A stretch of 64,000 bases of DNA from assembly GCA_002406015.1 (NCBI GenBank), contig DHMX01000015.1:98733-162732 (forward strand), given 5' to 3'. A program made the position numbers and the translations under genes. The notes beneath the pieces were generated by a model that made no database searches, was not told the origin of the DNA, and saw only the letters and a program-made list of their open reading frames with translations. Source of the DNA: Lachnospiraceae bacterium UBA4631. GTDB lineage: Bacteria; Bacillota; Clostridia; Lachnospirales; Lachnospiraceae. Below, piece by piece: positions 62,001 through 64,000 of this stretch (position 1 is the first letter of the stretch; every line of letters starts with the position of its first letter).

Positions 62001-64000
62001 GTAGGCAACATCCAGACACAGACTGACAGTGACGGAGTCACCACCAGTTATACCTATGATGGCAGCGGCAATGTAACAAGCACTACCATAGACGGTAAAA
62101 CCAGTTATGCCGAATACTATCCAAATGGGAAAATAGCCAAAGAAACGGACCAGTCCGGTATTTCCACCGTATATACCTATGACCATAATTGGCGGCTAAG
62201 CAATGTTACCCGCGATACCGGAGAAGCTATCAGCTATACCTATGATAGCTGTGGAAATCTGTCCAAAGAAATAGATGCCCTTGGTAACCAGACCATATAT
62301 ACCTATGACAGTCGTGGCAACGTACTAAGCAAGACAGACCCGATGGGTAATATTACTAATTATATCTATGATGCGGCAGATAATGTCATTTGTCAGATAG
62401 ATGCCCTCAATAATCGAACCAATTATCACTACGACAGTCAGGGCAGGCTTACAGAGCTGATTCAGGCAGACGGGTCCACATACACCTTTACCTGCGATAC
62501 GGCAGACAACATCACAAGTGTTACAGACCCAGTGGGTAATACCATAAGCTATAGCTATGACAATCAGAACCGCTGCATTGCAGTTTATGACGGATATGGA
62601 AACCTTGTCGAGCAAAATACCTATAACTATGCCGGGGACATTACAAAAACAAGTGATGCACTTGGCAATCTCACCTATACCCGTTATGACAGCGAAAGAC
62701 AGGTTATTGCTATGACAAAAACCAGTGGCGAGCAGGAAAGTCAGGCATCTTACATCTATGATGCTGCAGGAAGAATTATTCAGACCATTGATGCCGCAGA
62801 CAATCCGGTTACTATCACCTATGATACACTGGGTAACATTACCAGCATGACAAATGCCGGTGGACATACCACCACCTATCAGTATGATGACAGAGGTAAT
62901 CTGATTGAAGAGACAAATCCGATTCAGGCTACTACACGTTATACATACAATGCATCAGACCTGTTAGAAAGCATAACCAATGCCGCAGGGGATAAAACTA
63001 CATATACCTATGACCTGTTAGGCAGAGTCACCAGTCGGACTGACGAAATCGGCACTACTTATTACACCTACGATAAGAACTCCAATGTTCTTACAGTAGA
63101 AGAAAACGGAGCCACCATTCAGCGTACTTATGATGCCTTAAATCGTGTCACCAGTTACACTGACTATGCAGGCAGAACCGTTCGTTATGCATATGACGAA
63201 ATCGGCAACCTTATAAGTCTGACCTATCCGGGCGGTGAAATCATACGTTATACTTATAATCCGGATGGAACCTTAGCAACGGTCATCGATGCCGATGGAA
63301 ATGTTACCAGCTACAGTTATGACAAAAATACCCAACTGGTAAGCATCCGCAGACCGGATGGCAGTCAGGAACGAAAAACCTATGATGCTGCAGGAAAACT
63401 AACCGGGCAGCAGGACACCGCTGCCGATGGCACTATTTTGCAGGACTATAGCTATAACTATGATGGTTACGGCAATATCATTGCCACAGTAGGACTTACT
63501 CCTGACCCGGAAGCCATAGCAGCTACAGTCAAAGACCGCGACATGGAATACAACGAAGCCGGTCAGCTCATCCGCTACAACGGTCAGAAAATCCGTTACG
63601 ACCAAAACGGCAACATGACCTACGGACCATTAAACGGAAAGATGACAACCTTCCGTTACGATTGCCGGAACCGTTTAATCAAAGCCGGAGGCATCACGTA
63701 TACCTATGATGCAGAAAACAATCGGATAGCATCAACCGAAGACGGTACCACCACAGAATACTTAATAGACACCCGGCCACAATTAAGTCAGGTATTATGT
63801 GAATACCAGAACCAACAGCAGACAGTAAGATATACCTACGGCAACGGTCAGCTTATCAGCCAGACCCAGACCAACCAAACAGACAAAAGCCAGACCCTGT
63901 ACTTCCACTACGATAACCTAGGCTCCACCAGAGTCCTCACCGACCAGAACGGAGCCATCACCGGAACCTACAGCTACGGCATCTATGGCGAACTCCTAAG
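53067..64000 (+). CDS. Giant RHS/YD-repeat protein, 3' end cut by window edge
   Basis: One frame is open from the ATG at 53067 (behind CAGGGGGGATACG) to the window end, at least 3,644 residues. In order: a signal peptide (about 1-35); a beta-helix-like region (about 70-600) with recurring INGDxY and xGNLTQKG turns; and Ig-like and fibronectin-III-like modules (about 660-1930, for example VQLHWEAVADADLSGYRVY). A PKD domain (FDWDFGDATTGTG, near 1935) and a carboxypeptidase-regulatory-like domain (about 1985-2070) follow. A Gly-rich and Asp/Glu-rich linker lies near 2130-2175, and an RHS entry domain (DPVDKWTGGYIEDN, near 2440). YD repeats run from about 2620 to 3600, and the RHS core motif (YDNLGSTRVLTD) is near 3615. 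Such proteins often end in a toxin domain beyond the core; that part is not visible. Confidence 0.9.
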   Translation, partial: MKGKRIKQVIAWCLAVIITIQSVDWTGISEVAAEAVSAGQTETESDTQPVGTPLVYEDGIVQDTVTITEASYLTGDLIIEGNLNLQAPLSLNHHTLIVQGSTNIYNAELHVNGSMECEQELNLYSGSLVFEQGSLQADKAVELKYSAVSIQMTHEEDYFRINGDLYIAANGIRTFSPEKGTLELTGDYIEQANLNNNDEPYQTAGIQAGEDFQLQLCGSGSQMLDIQSDNTRIPNVIVAGEEERNIYLANKAPIDNFEVGNAKLYNGVYRLNQSVYDTEYQGYTRYSYNYNIVYLEDGDFRNTKGGITINGDFYQNGSVQWDNTVTINGDYHVEALNIENDTLATEPTEGTFAFYDSYSTLNIHGDFIMNSITDHTGLQNFGTIYLYGNLTQKGNGIANFVPEKNCTLYFYPDADGNTPMINFEDSEHNWLAEVHSMSGVEFQTPAWVKGNCYGNYTGTAKVAAEDLYRIQNAQITVEVIGDVLLEQNMQVNKVTLIIRGTTINPNGYSLECGGLILADGTEAALIMEQPTSNITIHGDCVVGSILSSTQLNQGIIRVGGNLTQKNQGTPDNFVTGEQLTLILDGSGVIQEVSFDSPESQIQHMVINNRSEGYVKFLTDVNVVNLEDKSGTLIDTQKPLITAVTGIPEDGVINTAIRIHVKASDNKELSDISVSYAGEDEDWTFITKNEAEWYKGMSQGSYTVTWDVNGITGTKNLRIQVTDASGNVTTQIQPVQVNCVNVPEVTITNLTVSGYRPKITYTCTNTQYVSEYRIEVWNQDGTLIRKVTTRELSASLWGIEPGQSYYITVTPYSQSGNRHPSAVSETFEVTDTTPPTVAYSSWGVPETYLQGMASIMVYAADDYKVAYVDCEVSADGQDWTLLAQEIPSNEYIPFHIDTTQLADGPIQTRFIAYDTVGNASEPAIKDYIVDNTAPAAPDGVEAQLQNGTVQLHWEAVADADLSGYRVYRKLENEDYQSIGVVTKTNTSYVDKKITVNQLYTYYIVAVDQAGNISDPSMECEISTKEDTEPPTIPESLICVGRTGSSVLLRWNPSTDNIGVTGYRIYRDGVCIDTCIDTEYEDTDLQTAKFYTYEITAIDDKENESEKSEACTAGTSLPVITKVTPADYQNLGGDSTRIVISWDGYCPGKDYQITVTGSTDGETWTEINHKIQNLRKLHNETTIEWETASLQEEEYRICITITDSQGNETSLYRTYYIDNQPPAQVRQITATEKQSVAYLCWDASISADVSGYYLYRRTAGQTDWEMLADLKANQISYTDSAVTETESYQYAVAAYDAYKHISPKTVSDWLQLGADQTAPKITKVTSANEVLQGIVDLTITGTDNRGIVTGYAEYYQSQTLEWIPIAQAEAKDNQVTLTWDTGKLHGRYLVRFVVTDAAGNQNTEEYTQYYDIDNQGPGKIQNLQAVAGSTAVVLSWDALEDDDYEYTIIEQQTEEGYQEIGTVTTVLGYQVQGLYPETDYTFRVVAYDLYGNRGEASDAITVQTKEDNLEPIIQGITPKQTAVHSELQATLRVSDNTGIQSCRLEYSLDETNWQTIQSFDCQGKAVYQTDVTMNTEALPEGILYLRGMAEDIYGNITGENQLIVEISIDHTAPEQVQGIRYQEEEGIPVIRWNSVMDNDIQAYHIRITDADGNVEKEQDVTSLVYEHRTAQPGKRYYYTIYAIDQAGNKGAVSETVSGIRSADKLPPEITSLTPGETTPIRGIVTLSAMAVDNQAIESVSFYYESPDEPQIYYLIDTIETGGKNGLVSTTFDTRNLQDGMYQIYVQAKDTNGNVSAWMQKTYSIDNTAPERAVLLTSEENYRIRLSWETKGLITDVVRYELYRRSSAEDNFKKIYAGTDTAYLDSDVDPAYAYGYKIRTFDAAGNYTDSYISYATPYDIDDIAPLAYITASTVTVEGYELVLDGIQSADNRGIARFDWDFGDATTGTGAKVKHIYSQIGTYTVSLTVTDTSGNTGSYEAEVKVLPKDTTGSVTVTVVDEQGGVLPNTCLYLETEEEQTDLYMTDEYGQCILAAEPGSYRLAVFLNGYVATEETIDIPLFEHGNHTIRLKKGDAITGDFTVRELDFEEIVAAGIDIHAPENQHVYVIVTTLIYEEKERKVVEYINSSGGGAGGGAGGGSGLFGTSYVMRPGDGDDDKDDDDDEGEPDIPEEPEPPKPPQLVRISIMQSISWLKEMYEAKLTVYNPAGSSTLVLEDNQATIYLPSGISLARTATRQTLTQEMEPIRGGSKGEAIWYVKGDTPGTYHLQASYHGVYLPFNEEVEAKFESNEFEVLAGKGLVLYIEPEITGESGLPYYVYFTLVNESTREFYNIKTTFGTAEARRYYQVNNQNNKALPIMSNGDYLSVPCLKPGETIQGVYMTSMKTPTQGSAYQYYLSLVGAEINVLRGENLGVQVELRPRASHISLPDVFYVEVEPEQTAGDPVDKWTGGYIEDNTIFSMGELQEFPITMQYNSRLTDTCGEFGYGWVHNYETRLIDMQDATMRYYTTPNTYYTFRMDNLEEQEPWSIDEDGYYVLDPSKLAMEQTYTCQARPDLKLSRNAQGQYILQDEDRTQYTFTQEGNLAEIQKVTGQTIEINRSETQVTVTDLLIGNTYTYQLNENGLVTEIRDSSGRTVHFYYDENNCLKIYENVVGERTYYTYDEAHRLLTAAYNTGAVYVANTYDEQGRVISQDDGLAETPLTFFSYTQNEETGASTTSVTNRLGQTATTCYDANGNVVSETNEAGDTAYYTYDENGNQTSIKDANGNLQLYHYDALNQLIQITDAYGTNTHMRYNCDNLLSTSYNDNGERVSFSYNPYGQITIRTDQNKNSTFYTYNENGQLIGEKDQKGSKKYEYTGAWQTRITDYLGGVTQCEYDAAGNRTAVIRQDGARETTTYDAMGRVTSTTNTSGGVTRYTYDALGNISTMTNPAGGVTTYRYNDIGWLTSVTEPDGASLTYTTNAEGWITSVTDSLGRTTSYTYDAVGNIQTQTDSDGVTTSYTYDGSGNVTSTTIDGKTSYAEYYPNGKIAKETDQSGISTVYTYDHNWRLSNVTRDTGEAISYTYDSCGNLSKEIDALGNQTIYTYDSRGNVLSKTDPMGNITNYIYDAADNVICQIDALNNRTNYHYDSQGRLTELIQADGSTYTFTCDTADNITSVTDPVGNTISYSYDNQNRCIAVYDGYGNLVEQNTYNYAGDITKTSDALGNLTYTRYDSERQVIAMTKTSGEQESQASYIYDAAGRIIQTIDAADNPVTITYDTLGNITSMTNAGGHTTTYQYDDRGNLIEETNPIQATTRYTYNASDLLESITNAAGDKTTYTYDLLGRVTSRTDEIGTTYYTYDKNSNVLTVEENGATIQRTYDALNRVTSYTDYAGRTVRYAYDEIGNLISLTYPGGEIIRYTYNPDGTLATVIDADGNVTSYSYDKNTQLVSIRRPDGSQERKTYDAAGKLTGQQDTAADGTILQDYSYNYDGYGNIIATVGLTPDPEAIAATVKDRDMEYNEAGQLIRYNGQKIRYDQNGNMTYGPLNGKMTTFRYDCRNRLIKAGGITYTYDAENNRIASTEDGTTTEYLIDTRPQLSQVLCEYQNQQQTVRYTYGNGQLISQTQTNQTDKSQTLYFHYDNLGSTRVLTDQNGAITGTYSYGIYGELL

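Noticed and set aside
53428..63605. Many antisense open frames within the RHS giant
   Set aside because: They are short, lack ribosome sites and family similarity, and lie wholly within a continuous coding frame; low-complexity repeats explain them.

Overview
The window reads as chromosomal DNA of a spore-forming, low-to-moderate G+C Gram-positive bacterium, most likely a gut clostridium of the family Lachnospiraceae. The evidence is indirect. It carries spoIIR, spoIID and a spoIIQ-like gene, a T-box ahead of ileS, TTGACA/TATAAT-type promoters with 17-bp spacers, strong AGGAGG ribosome-binding sites, a clostridial-type cellobiose phosphorylase, and DUF1934, DUF4358 and TIGR04086 proteins. I saw no rRNA, tRNA, insertion sequence, phage gene or CRISPR array.

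Layout. 1-3.9 kb: spoIIR (cut by the left edge), then the wall-precursor operon ddl-murI followed by a DUF1934 gene and a methyltransferase gene. 3.9-6.8 kb (minus strand): malQ, plsC and a small anchored protein. 7-8.9 kb: small membrane proteins, a HAD phosphatase and a thioesterase. 8.9-17.1 kb: T-box leader and ileS, an LTA-synthase-like membrane protein, and glgP. 17.2-20.6 kb: spoIID, an L,D-transpeptidase with Ig-like domains, and a spoIIQ-like gene. 20.6-23.3 kb: a PerR-like repressor, an EAL protein with a degenerate GGDEF domain, and an acyl carrier protein whose leader holds an 11-bp tandem repeat. 23.4-27 kb (minus): cellobiose phosphorylase and an aldose-1-epimerase-like protein. 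27.2-38.8 kb: mostly envelope and housekeeping genes. These include an SGNH hydrolase, a DUF4358 lipoprotein, an HD hydrolase, a GIY-YIG protein behind a structured leader, a PGRP-type amidase, a shikimate-kinase-like protein, a LysM/G5/M23 peptidase, acylphosphatase, lysA, a frameshifted cyclophilin gene and mltG.

38.8-64 kb is the accessory-looking part. An ECF-type sigma factor and a membrane-anchored beta-propeller protein (minus strand) diverge from a phosphosignalling operon. That operon runs FHA protein, PP2C phosphatase, transmembrane Ser/Thr kinase with an outer TPR region, a small membrane protein carrying seven TTVL repeats, and a 1,401-residue Ig-like surface protein. After a HAD phosphatase and a TIGR04086 membrane protein come a small protein with only one or two YD repeats and an open-ended RHS/YD giant. 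The giant fills the last 10.9 kb in one uninterrupted frame and runs off the right edge at its RHS core domain.

How the genes may work together (inference). The kinase, phosphatase and FHA protein form a reversible Thr-phosphorylation module. The TTVL-repeat protein looks like its multivalent substrate, because each repeat offers a Thr with Leu at +3, a spacing some FHA domains bind. The adjacent Ig-like and RHS proteins are the likely envelope outputs. This module is the best candidate in the window for an undescribed system. Other points to follow are the RNA leader at 30.25-30.36 kb, the 11-bp repeat leader of acpP, and the frameshift in the cyclophilin gene.
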